Below, one piece after another: positions 1-5,177 of a stretch of 12,963 nt of DNA (its first letter is position 1; every line of letters starts with the position of its first letter). The DNA comes from CAZYPU01 sp049642705 (lineage in GTDB: Bacteria > Omnitrophota > Gorgyraeia > JABMRN01 > RBG-13-46-9), in NCBI GenBank assembly GCA_049642705.1, contig JBARPB010000049.1, positions 1 to 12,963 of the forward strand, given 5' to 3'. A model generated the notes under the pieces. It worked only from the letters and a program-made list of their open reading frames with translations, made no database searches and was not told the DNA's origin. Made by a program: the position numbers and the translations under genes.

Positions 1-116
1 GGAACAATTTCTTTTTTTACGAGTTTTCCGTTTTCTATGTCCAAAATGGTAAAATCCGGGCACCTTCCGAAATGCGGAGATACAAATTCCCCGTCTGTAG
101 AAATCGCTATTTTCAT
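1..116 (-). CDS. NifX/NifB-type iron-molybdenum cofactor-binding protein, N-terminal part
   Basis: The first 38 codons of a gene that runs off the left edge of the window. It begins MKIAISTDGEFVSPHFGRCP, the characteristic opening of the small dinitrogenase iron-molybdenum cofactor family (NifX / NifB C-terminal domain, archaeal MTH1175-like). It shows the first beta strand, the HFG loop and the adjacent Cys, followed by the FTILDIENGKLVKKE strand pair. Free-standing members of this family occur in many anaerobes without nitrogenase and are thought to bind metal clusters. The start ATG at 114-116 has a GAGGT ribosome binding site 5 bases upstream. It is the third gene after fur and the DUF5320 gene, separated from the latter by 124 bp that contain a repeat element. 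The C-terminal end cannot be judged. Confidence 0.8.
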   Translation of the reverse strand, partial: MKIAISTDGEFVSPHFGRCPDFTILDIENGKLVKKEIV

Positions 117-137
117 ATGTACCTCACAATAATTTTA

Positions 138-231
138 ACACGGATTGGCAAGGATTGCAACACGGATATATACGGATCCTTCGGTAAACTCAAGCCAAGT
201 ACCCGCGTATACCCGTGTCTTTAATCCGTGT
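138..231. repeat. Intergenic element with ACACGGATT inverted ends
   Basis: The gap between the DUF5320 gene and the NifX-like gene is largely made of variants of one short word. ACACGGATT occurs at 138-146, ACACGGAT at 160-167 and TACGGATCC at 171-179. The inverted forms are ACCCGTGT at 211-218 and AATCCGTGT at 223-231. The outermost copies form a perfect 9-bp inverted repeat. No protein, and no GC-rich hairpin followed by a T-run that would be a normal terminator, is evident. A related repeat precedes hypE. Whether it is mobile, structural or a leftover of slippage cannot be told from one locus. Confidence 0.55.
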
Positions 232-240
232 AAAGCTGTG

Positions 241-642
241 TTATTTAGCTTTCTTAGCCGCAGATTCGAGCTCTTTTATGTGCTCGTTTATAGCCTTGAT
301 TTCGTCCTGCATGGCTTTGGCCTGTTCTTTCAGCATCTTGGCTTCTTCTTGCGGGGCTACTTCAGCGCCATATTGGTAACCCGCATATCCGCCATATGGA
401 TCTCCCTGATACGGATAACCATACGCATAAGGATAAGCAGCGCCCCAGCCAAAACCACGGCCCCAGCCGCGGCCTCTGCCACGGCCCCAGCCACGGCCTC
501 TTCCAAAGCCACGGCCCATACCCCAACCTCTACCGGGAATCGGGTTCGCGTAACCCGGCATGGGATAACCTGCGCAGTAACCTGCAGCGCGGCCTGTCAT
601 TGGTCCCATTCCTGCCGGACCTGTTCCATCTCCTCCTGGCAT
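241..642 (-). CDS. DUF5320-type Gly/Arg-rich small protein
   Basis: A 133-residue protein of unknown biochemical role. The N-terminus MPGGDGTGPAGMGPMTGRAA followed by GYCAGY matches the DUF5320 family, small proteins often found beside NifX/NifB-type metal-binding proteins in anaerobes. Residues about 38-67 are a Gly/Arg/Trp/Phe-rich low-complexity tract, residues 70-92 are Tyr/Gly/Pro-rich, and residues 98-133 form a charged helix likely to be a coiled coil. The ATG at 640-642 is preferred over the GTG at 649-651, because that GTG lies inside the AGGAGGTG ribosome binding site, which sits about 6 bases from the ATG. The gene lies 57 bp after fur and is preceded by a Fur-box-like sequence, so iron-linked regulation is likely. 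Confidence 0.8.
   Translation of the reverse strand: MPGGDGTGPAGMGPMTGRAAGYCAGYPMPGYANPIPGRGWGMGRGFGRGRGWGRGRGRGWGRGFGWGAAYPYAYGYPYQGDPYGGYAGYQYGAEVAPQEEAKMLKEQAKAMQDEIKAINEHIKELESAAKKAK
455..502 (-). repeat. 24-bp tandem repeat coding for Gly/Arg-rich octapeptide
   Basis: Two adjacent 24-bp units (455-478 and 479-502) differ at only two positions and encode the octapeptide period GRGRGWGR within the DUF5320 protein. Flanking sequence continues a degenerate version of the pattern, giving the whole low-complexity tract. The unit length is a multiple of three, so copy-number changes would keep the frame. Confidence 0.7.
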
Positions 643-665
643 CTCAAACACCTCCTTTCGTCAAT

Positions 666-684
666 GATAACCATTTTCATTAAT
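666..684. promoter_or_regulatory. Weak Fur-box-like site before the DUF5320 gene
   Basis: On the plus strand GATAACCATTTTCATTAAT matches the 19-bp Fur consensus GATAATGATAATCATTATC at 13 of 19 positions. The half sites AATGAAAAT and GTTATCATT are imperfect inverted copies (7 of 9). It lies in the 57-bp fur/DUF5320 gap just upstream of the ribosome binding site. A second, internal point of Fur control is inferred; no clear promoter was identified in this gap. Confidence 0.45.
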
Positions 685-699
685 AGGAAAAAAATATAT

Positions 700-1197
700 C
701 TACCTGCATTTGTCACATAGTCCGTAAAAATGGATCTGATGGTTTAGAATATTAAAATTATACTTCTTGGAAAGCCCTTTTTCCGTTTTATCAAGCAACT
801 CCTTTTCTTCGTTAACGAAATCCGTATAATCAATTACCCTGCCGCATTTGGTGCAGACCAGATGATGATGATGTCTTTCCCCTTTCGGGCCGACGGCTAA
901 TTCATACCGCGCCTTCCCGTCTCCGAAATCGAACCTGAACACAAGCTCCATTTCCGTCAAAAGCTCAAGCGTCCTATAAACCGTCGTAAGGCCCACGGCC
1001 GGATAAATCTTGTGCACGCGAAGATATATATCTTCGGCGCTTAAATGCTCATCGCTCTGGCTTAAAACCTTCAGTATTTCCTGGCGAGGTACTGTTATTC
1101 TGTATCCGCCGCCTCTAAACCTTCCGTGCCACCAGGGTGGCCCCATACCGTGCCTGCCGGCAGGCAGGCCAAATCCTCTTCCATAACCTCTGGGCAT
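700..1197 (-). CDS. fur: Fur-family metal-dependent repressor with Gly/Arg-rich N-terminal tail
   Basis: A 165-residue Fur-superfamily regulator. Residues about 33-87 form the winged helix, with recognition helix PAVGLTTVYRTLELLTEMELV. The dimerisation/metal domain follows with the His cluster HHHH at 109-112, then CTKC (C115, C118) and a C-terminal CDKC (C161, C164), the usual structural zinc site. Residues 1-33 are an unusual extension rich in Gly, Arg, Pro and Trp, similar in composition to the neighbouring DUF5320 protein, and contain a DNA palindrome. The ATG has an AGGAGG site 6 bases upstream. A strong promoter with an overlapping Fur box indicates autorepression. Fur, PerR and Zur cannot be separated with certainty from sequence alone; the operator favours Fur. 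Confidence 0.93.
   Translation of the reverse strand: MPRGYGRGFGLPAGRHGMGPPWWHGRFRGGGYRITVPRQEILKVLSQSDEHLSAEDIYLRVHKIYPAVGLTTVYRTLELLTEMELVFRFDFGDGKARYELAVGPKGERHHHHLVCTKCGRVIDYTDFVNEEKELLDKTEKGLSKKYNFNILNHQIHFYGLCDKCR
1151..1166. repeat. 16-bp perfect palindrome inside fur
   Basis: TGCCTGCCGGCAGGCA is a perfect 16-bp palindrome lying in the codons for residues Leu11 to His16 of the Fur N-terminal tail, and it is read in frame as the LPAG part. It resembles small GC-rich palindromes I recall as dispersed in genomes of uncultured bacteria. Only one copy lies in this window, so its repeat status is inferred. Confidence 0.6.
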
Positions 1198-1212
1198 TGT
1201 AGCCTCCTAAAT

Positions 1213-1231
1213 GATAATGATTTCCATTATC
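1213..1231. promoter_or_regulatory. Fur box on the fur promoter
   Basis: On the minus strand GATAATGGAAATCATTATC matches the Fur consensus GATAATGATAATCATTATC at 17 of 19 positions. It begins one base downstream of the -10 element and covers the expected transcription start, so a bound repressor would block initiation. It therefore supports negative autoregulation by the adjacent Fur protein and co-regulation of the two downstream genes. Confidence 0.85.
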
Positions 1232-1232
1232 A

Positions 1233-1261
1233 AGTATACACTATTTTTCGGGCTATGTCAA
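1233..1261 (-). promoter_or_regulatory. Sigma70-type promoter of fur
   Basis: The minus strand carries a perfect -35 TTGACA (1256-1261), a 17-bp spacer and a -10 TATACT (1233-1238), in the 91-bp gap between hypE and fur. It directs transcription into fur, the DUF5320 gene and the NifX-like gene, separating this iron unit from the hydrogenase operon upstream. The predicted start falls near 1226, inside the Fur box. Confidence 0.85.
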
Positions 1262-1288
1262 GAGTAAATTTAAAAAATTTGCGTTTAG

Positions 1289-2284
1289 CTAGCAAATCCG
1301 GGGCAGCTGGTCGAATTCGAGCATCGGGATGATGCGGTTTGAGCCGATTTCGGTCTTTAAATATACCTCTTTTTTGTGGCGGGAGACTACTTCGCCTATG
1401 ATGTGCGCTTTTTTGCCGATTGCTTTCCTTACCCGGCGGGCGTCTTTCTTGTTTACAAAACAAATAAATTTCCCTTCGTTTGCGACATAAAGCGGGTCGA
1501 ATCCCAGTATGTCGCACATTTTCTTTACGCTTGGTCTTACGGGGATTTCCTTTTCGTAAATTTCTACACCGAGGTTCGATGCGCGCGCTATCTCGCAAAG
1601 CGCCGTCGCAAGGCCTCCCCGCGTGGGATCGCGCATTACGCTTATATTTTTAGAGGCCGCGAGGCATCTTCCAACTTCAAAATTAAGGTTGGCGCAGTCG
1701 CTTTTTATTCCCGAGGCAAACTTAAGTTTTTCCCTTGCGTTCAGTATAGCCATTCCATGTTCGGCAATTGTCCCGTTTATTATTATCGCATCCCCTCGCC
1801 TTGCTCTTGCGCCGACGCGGCTTCCCGAATGGCTTATGGCGCCAATTCCTGAGGTATTTATAAATAATTTATCCGCCGCCCCTTTCTCGACAACCTTTAT
1901 ATCGCCGGTAACGACCTTGACTTTGGCCCTACGGGATGCCTCTTTTATCGATTGACTGATTCTCTCCAGTATTGAGAGTTCCAGGCCTTCCTCGATAACA
2001 AATGCCAGGGATATAAAAAGCGGTTTTGCACCCTTCATCGAAACGTCGTTTACGGTGCCGTAAACTGCCAGTTTACCGATGTTTCCGCCGGGGAAAAAGA
2101 GCGGCTTTACGACGTAAGAATCCGTGCTGAAGGCAAGCCTTTTAGTTTTTACGGTGATCTCGGCGGCGTCCGCCATCTCATCCAGGATCCTGTTGGAAAA
2201 CTTAAGGCGAAGCTTCGCGATAAGCTCGTGCATTAGCCTGCCGCCGTTTCCGTGAGCCAGCGTTACTTTCTTATCTGCGCTCAT
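1289..2284 (-). CDS. hypE: Hydrogenase maturation protein HypE (carbamoyl dehydratase)
   Basis: A 331-residue HypE, of normal length. HypE receives a carbamoyl group from HypF on its C-terminal cysteine and dehydrates it with ATP to a thiocyanate, the source of the cyanide ligands of the [NiFe] centre. The sequence shows the N-terminal TLAHGNGGRLMHELI, the FSTDSYVVKPLFFPGG substrate/metal segment, GTVNDVSMKGA, the MRDPTRGGLATALCEIA nucleotide-binding region and the required terminal PRIC. It follows hypD after 30 bp. The start codon ATG (2282-2284) is itself part of a CACGGATG repeat, and the ribosome binding site is weak. No transcript terminator is visible after the gene. Confidence 0.97.
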   Translation of the reverse strand: MSADKKVTLAHGNGGRLMHELIAKLRLKFSNRILDEMADAAEITVKTKRLAFSTDSYVVKPLFFPGGNIGKLAVYGTVNDVSMKGAKPLFISLAFVIEEGLELSILERISQSIKEASRRAKVKVVTGDIKVVEKGAADKLFINTSGIGAISHSGSRVGARARRGDAIIINGTIAEHGMAILNAREKLKFASGIKSDCANLNFEVGRCLAASKNISVMRDPTRGGLATALCEIARASNLGVEIYEKEIPVRPSVKKMCDILGFDPLYVANEGKFICFVNKKDARRVRKAIGKKAHIIGEVVSRHKKEVYLKTEIGSNRIIPMLEFDQLPRIC

Positions 2285-2312
2285 CCGTGTATTCCATCTG
2301 TGCCAATCTGTG
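2282..2312. repeat. Triplicated CAC(A/G)GATG-type repeat between hypD and hypE
   Basis: On the minus strand three related words follow each other: CACAGATTGG (2303-2312), CACAGATGG (2294-2302) and CACGGATG (2282-2289). They fill nearly all of the 30-bp gap, and the last copy provides the hypE start codon. The words resemble the ACACGGAT repeats at 138-231. Confidence 0.5.
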
Positions 2313-2314
2313 CT

Positions 2315-3325
2315 TTATTCCCCGTACCTATAATATGCCGCGCAGGTTCCTTCCGACGAAACCATGCACGGCCCCACCGGGTTTTGAGGATTGCAAATTC
2401 TTCTGAATAGTTTGCAATCCGGGGGGGATTTTATGCCGTGCAAAATCTCACCGCAAATACACCCGCGAGGTGTGCAGGTGGTTTTGACTTTAACTTTAAA
2501 CTTCTTCTCGGCGTCGAATGCGCTGTATTTTTTTCTTAGTTTAAGGCCGCTTTTTTTAATTATTCCGAGTCCGCGCCACTCGGAATCTTCGGCTTTGAAA
2601 ACGGAATTCAAGATTTTTCGCGCGGTTCTGTTTCCCTCTTCCTTGACTGCCCTTCTATACTCTATTTCAACACTGTGTCTCTTTGCTCTTACCTGTTTAA
2701 CCAAACGCTTTATGCCTTTTAAAATATCGATTGTCTCGAAACCCGTTATAACGCACGGCTTTTTATAACGCTTTGCTACTTTTTCGTAGGGCGCGCTTCC
2801 CGTAATAACGCTTACGTGCCCGGGACAGATGAAACCGTCTATATTCAGTTTTCTCGAGGCGGATATGGCTTCAAGGGCCGGGAAGATAAGCTTGAAGCTT
2901 GATAATACGAAAAAGTTGCGCACTTTTTCGGCTCTGGTTTTGAGTATCGTCGCGGCAACGGTCGGAGAAGTAGTCTCGAAGCCGATGCCCATGAAAACTA
3001 CGTTTTTTCGGCCGTTTTTCCTTGCGATATCCAGAGCATCGGGGCAGGAATAGACCACCCGCACGTCCGAGCCGCGTCTTTTCATTTCTTCGAGGCTCGC
3101 TTGTGTCCCCGGCACGCGCATCATGTCGCCGAAGGTTGCCATTATAACGTCTTTCCTTCGGGCTACCTCTATTGCCTTGTCGATGTCGCTTTGTGCCGTT
3201 ACGCACACGGGGCAGCCAGGACCTGAGACGAGTTCCACGTTTTTGGGCAAAACCTTCTTTATCCCGGCCCTTGCGATTGCCATCGTATGCGTGCCGCATA
3301 CTTCCATTAATTTTATAGTATTCAT
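2315..3325 (-). CDS. hypD: Hydrogenase maturation protein HypD (Fe-S scaffold)
   Basis: A 336-residue HypD, the [4Fe-4S] redox scaffold that works with HypC to build the Fe(CN)2CO unit. Conserved blocks are MEVCGTHT (C10), GPGCPVC (C38, C41), FGDMMRVPG, GIGFETT, PGHVSVITG and the C-terminal cluster-binding region with Cys at 284, 289, 291, 304, 311, 320 and 328, ending MVSSEGTCAAYY. The first catalytic cysteine is at residue 10, whereas E. coli HypD has it at about 41, so roughly 30 N-terminal residues are missing. An in-frame TAA three codons before the ATG rules out a longer start. There is no visible Shine-Dalgarno; the upstream leader is AT-rich. Confidence 0.96.
   Translation of the reverse strand: MNTIKLMEVCGTHTMAIARAGIKKVLPKNVELVSGPGCPVCVTAQSDIDKAIEVARRKDVIMATFGDMMRVPGTQASLEEMKRRGSDVRVVYSCPDALDIARKNGRKNVVFMGIGFETTSPTVAATILKTRAEKVRNFFVLSSFKLIFPALEAISASRKLNIDGFICPGHVSVITGSAPYEKVAKRYKKPCVITGFETIDILKGIKRLVKQVRAKRHSVEIEYRRAVKEEGNRTARKILNSVFKAEDSEWRGLGIIKKSGLKLRKKYSAFDAEKKFKVKVKTTCTPRGCICGEILHGIKSPPDCKLFRRICNPQNPVGPCMVSSEGTCAAYYRYGE
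2388..2420. repeat. 33-bp near-palindrome within hypD
   Basis: The arms at 2388-2403 and 2405-2420 are complementary at 14 of 16 positions around a single central base, with a perfect outer 10-bp arm GGATTGCAAA. It lies in the codons of the conserved Cys-rich C-terminal segment (CKLF to ICNP), so symmetrical codon choice may explain it. In RNA it would form a strong hairpin only with a strained turn. Confidence 0.4.
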
Positions 3326-3420
3326 AGTTAGTTAAAAATGCAAAATGTAGAATTAAAAATTATAATTTAAAATTTAAAATACATGTTAATTTTGAATTTT
3401 AAATTTTGGTTTTGCCTTTT
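3326..3420. repeat. AT-rich element between hypC and hypD with 12-bp inverted repeat
   Basis: This 95-bp gap is far more AT-rich than its surroundings. It contains a perfect 12-bp inverted repeat, AAAATTTAAAAT at 3369-3380 and ATTTTAAATTTT at 3396-3407, and further variants of the word AATTTAAAAT, one of which runs into the last codons of hypC. It is the only large gap in the maturation cluster. A possible weak minus-strand promoter (TTAACA at 3384-3389, 19-bp spacer, TATAAT at 3359-3364) could serve hypDE, but such matches are expected by chance in sequence this AT-rich. Confidence 0.55.
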
Positions 3421-3693
3421 TCATTTTAAATTCTCAATTTTCGAGATTTCTTTTAATTCTTTTAAAACCTGCAATGTATCTTCCGCATCGAGTTTGTTAA
3501 CCTTCCCTATCGCAAAGCCCGCGTGCACAAGGACGTAATCTCCGGTTTTTACATTGGTTAGGATCCCGAGGGAAATCTTCTTTCGCACGCCGCCAAAATC
3601 CACGACCGCATCTTTTCCGCCATAGGCGAGATCTCGCCGCAAAGCGGCGGAGTCTTCTATATTCTTAACTTTTGCCGGAACGGCTAAGCACAT
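3421..3693 (-). CDS. hypC: Hydrogenase maturation chaperone HypC
   Basis: A 90-residue HypC/HybG/HupF-family chaperone that carries the iron ligand group with HypD and delivers it to the hydrogenase large subunit. The essential N-terminal MCLAVP motif (Cys2), the VDFGGVRKKISL strand, GDYVLVHAGFAIGKV and a C-terminal helix are all present. Residues 14-22 (DSAALRRDL) are an insertion relative to the usual family pattern, in which the segment between MCLAVPxKV and VDFGGV is about 10 residues; here it is about 21. The extra codons coincide with a DNA hairpin. The gene start overlaps the end of the hypF gene by 29 bp, suggesting translational coupling. The last codons merge into the AT-rich element. 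Confidence 0.95.
   Translation of the reverse strand: MCLAVPAKVKNIEDSAALRRDLAYGGKDAVVDFGGVRKKISLGILTNVKTGDYVLVHAGFAIGKVNKLDAEDTLQVLKELKEISKIENLK
3630..3654. repeat. Hairpin-forming insertion in hypC
   Basis: GATCTCGCCGC (3630-3640), AAA loop, GCGGCGGAGTC (3644-3654): 11-bp arms pairing at 9 positions. It is exactly the stretch that encodes the family-atypical residues 14-22 of HypC, so it looks like an in-frame insertion of a short palindromic element. Repeat status is inferred, since there is one copy in the window. Confidence 0.55.
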
Positions 3694-4717
3694 GGTATTG
3701 CCCCAGTGAAATATTTAGGTCGTTTGTAGGTGTTTTCTCGTTTGCAAATACCCGAAATCCTGACGAGGCCAGGGCCTTAATTGTCTTTGTCCTCAGGAAT
3801 TTATTCTGAAAGACGCCGCCGGATAACGCAACGTCTTTGATTCGGGTATTTTTTGACAATTTTTTAAGGGTTTTGACAATAATATCGGCCATGGAATTAT
3901 GAAATCTGGTCGCTATAACTTTTTTACTTTTACCTTGTTTTAAATCCTTAATCGTGCCCAAAAAGACGGGCTTTACGTCAATTATGTATTGTCCTCTTTG
4001 CTTCGAAATGTTAAATCTGTAACCTCCCTCTATTTCATCCTTACACATGGCTTCAAGCTTTATCGGTCCCTCTGCCTCGTATGAAGCATGCGTGCATATG
4101 CCTAAAAGTGCGGCTGCGGCGTCGAAGAGCCTCCCCGCGCTTGATGAAAGCGGCGAATTTATATTTTTCTCACATATTGAAAGCACGGCTTCCTTGTCCC
4201 CTTTTTTGACGCTTTTTATAAACGGGATCGCCTTTCTGCCGAGTATACCGAGCACCATCCTCCAGGGTTCGCTTACGGCTTTATCGCCGCCCGGCATCTT
4301 ATTATATTTCAAATGAGCCAGCCTTTTAAAACTTTTTCTATCGACAAGAAGGAACTCGCCGCCCCAGATATTGCCGTCCGTGCCGAAACCCGTTCCGTCG
4401 AACGAAACGCCGATAACCGGTTTCTTCAAATTATGTTCATGCATAACGCTCGCTATGTGGGCGTGGTGGTGTTGGATGGAACGATGGACGAAAGTTTTAG
4501 CGAACTGCGTGGAGAAATAATTGGGATGAAGGTCGCAAGCGATAATGTCCGGTTTAATATTTTTTATGGCTTTGCTTACTTCTTTTTTGAAAACTTCGTA
4601 GTTACAGGCGTCGCTCAGGTCACCTATGTCGGGGCCAAAGCGCAAGGTTTTGCCGTTCGCCACGAGGAATCTATTTTTCATATCGGCGCCGAGCGCTACG
4701 AGGCACGCCTTATGCAT
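3665..4717 (-). CDS. hypF: Stand-alone HypF C-terminal (Kae1-like) carbamoyltransferase domain
   Basis: 350 residues matching only the C-terminal half of HypF, the enzyme that transfers carbamoyl to HypE. It opens directly with LVALGADMKNRF and shows DLHPNYFST, the metal-binding HHHAHIASVMHEH (residues 83-95), GVSFDGTGFGTDGNIWGGEF, MPGGDKAVSEPWRM, SSSAGRLFDAAAALLG, LSGGVFQN and PTNDLNISLGQ. Complete HypF proteins are about 750 residues and place an acylphosphatase, two zinc fingers and a YrdC domain before this point; all are absent here. The short start is credible, because the ATG has a strong AAAGGAGG site and overlaps the end of the protease gene by 8 bp, with no remnant of the missing domains upstream. 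The usual DGG in the last motif reads DLN. Confidence 0.9.
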   Translation of the reverse strand: MHKACLVALGADMKNRFLVANGKTLRFGPDIGDLSDACNYEVFKKEVSKAIKNIKPDIIACDLHPNYFSTQFAKTFVHRSIQHHHAHIASVMHEHNLKKPVIGVSFDGTGFGTDGNIWGGEFLLVDRKSFKRLAHLKYNKMPGGDKAVSEPWRMVLGILGRKAIPFIKSVKKGDKEAVLSICEKNINSPLSSSAGRLFDAAAALLGICTHASYEAEGPIKLEAMCKDEIEGGYRFNISKQRGQYIIDVKPVFLGTIKDLKQGKSKKVIATRFHNSMADIIVKTLKKLSKNTRIKDVALSGGVFQNKFLRTKTIKALASSGFRVFANEKTPTNDLNISLGQYHVLSRSGKS

Positions 4718-5171
4718 CGCACGCCTCCTTTATCAAGACCGCAACTTCCTTAAGGGTTCGTTTTATACTGCCCGACATTTCATCTCCCAAAGACATGTTT
4801 TGCGGCTCCGCGCCCAACATATAAATTTTCGCTTTTGTCCGCTTTTTTAGATACTCGATAAACAGCGTAGGTGATATATCGTGCGTGGTGAAACCGCTCT
4901 TTAATATCTCTTCCGGCTTTAAAATACGGTATTCGCCCGGAGCCAAATCCATGCAAACCGCATCGACAAGCAGCACGGTATCGGGGTTTTCTTTAGCTAT
5001 GGAACCGACATAGTTCTCCGGGGCAGTACCGGTATCGATGCAAACGGCCTTTACGTTGTTCTTTAATCTCTTTATAAGATTCGGCCCAAATCCGTCATCG
5101 CCTTTCATGGTATTACCGATACCGACGATGACAACCTTGCCTTTAAGTATACTTTTAAAGGTGTTGTTCAT
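4710..5171 (-). CDS. hycI: HycI-type [NiFe] hydrogenase maturation endopeptidase
   Basis: A 153-residue member of the hydrogenase maturation protease family (peptidase M52), closest in motif pattern to HycI, which trims group 4 large subunits after nickel insertion. Visible motifs are VGIGNTMKGDDGFGP (D26), DTGTAPENY, LLVDAVCMDLAPGE (D70), TTHDIS (H97) and LGAEPQ. D26, D70 and H97 correspond to the nickel-sensing residues D16, D62 and H90 of E. coli HycI. It lies 6 bp after the ferredoxin gene and overlaps the hypF gene by 8 bp. The large subunit encoded in the same operon keeps a 33-residue tail after its last metal-binding motif, which is the expected substrate. Confidence 0.93.
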   Translation of the reverse strand: MNNTFKSILKGKVVIVGIGNTMKGDDGFGPNLIKRLKNNVKAVCIDTGTAPENYVGSIAKENPDTVLLVDAVCMDLAPGEYRILKPEEILKSGFTTHDISPTLFIEYLKKRTKAKIYMLGAEPQNMSLGDEMSGSIKRTLKEVAVLIKEACDA

Positions 5172-5177
5172 GCCTGT

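Noticed and set aside
117..160. Promoter for the NifX-like gene (TTGCAA, 17-bp spacer, TAAAAT on the minus strand)
   Set aside because: The predicted start would leave almost no leader before the ribosome binding site, and the -35 match is only 4 of 6. It is not listed as a feature.
643..651. Upstream GTG start adding three residues to the DUF5320 protein
   Set aside because: The GTG is part of the AGGAGGTG ribosome binding site itself, so the ATG at 640-642 is the better start.
145..720. 191-codon open frame on the plus strand across the DUF5320 region
   Set aside because: It lies antisense to the DUF5320 gene, which has a clear ribosome binding site and family match. The translation is low-complexity Ser/Thr/Ala-rich and is explained by the GC-biased repeat.
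1262..1288. Terminator after hypE
   Set aside because: The sequence has A/T runs but no GC stem preceding a T-run, so termination here cannot be supported.
1230..1598. 122-codon minus-strand frame overlapping the end of hypE
   Set aside because: It is a shifted frame of hypE, Arg/Lys-rich with no family match; HypE in the other frame is complete to its PRIC end.
4313..4753. 146-codon plus-strand frame opposite hypF and hycI
   Set aside because: It is antisense to two strongly conserved maturation genes, shows no family motif and has no ribosome binding site of note.
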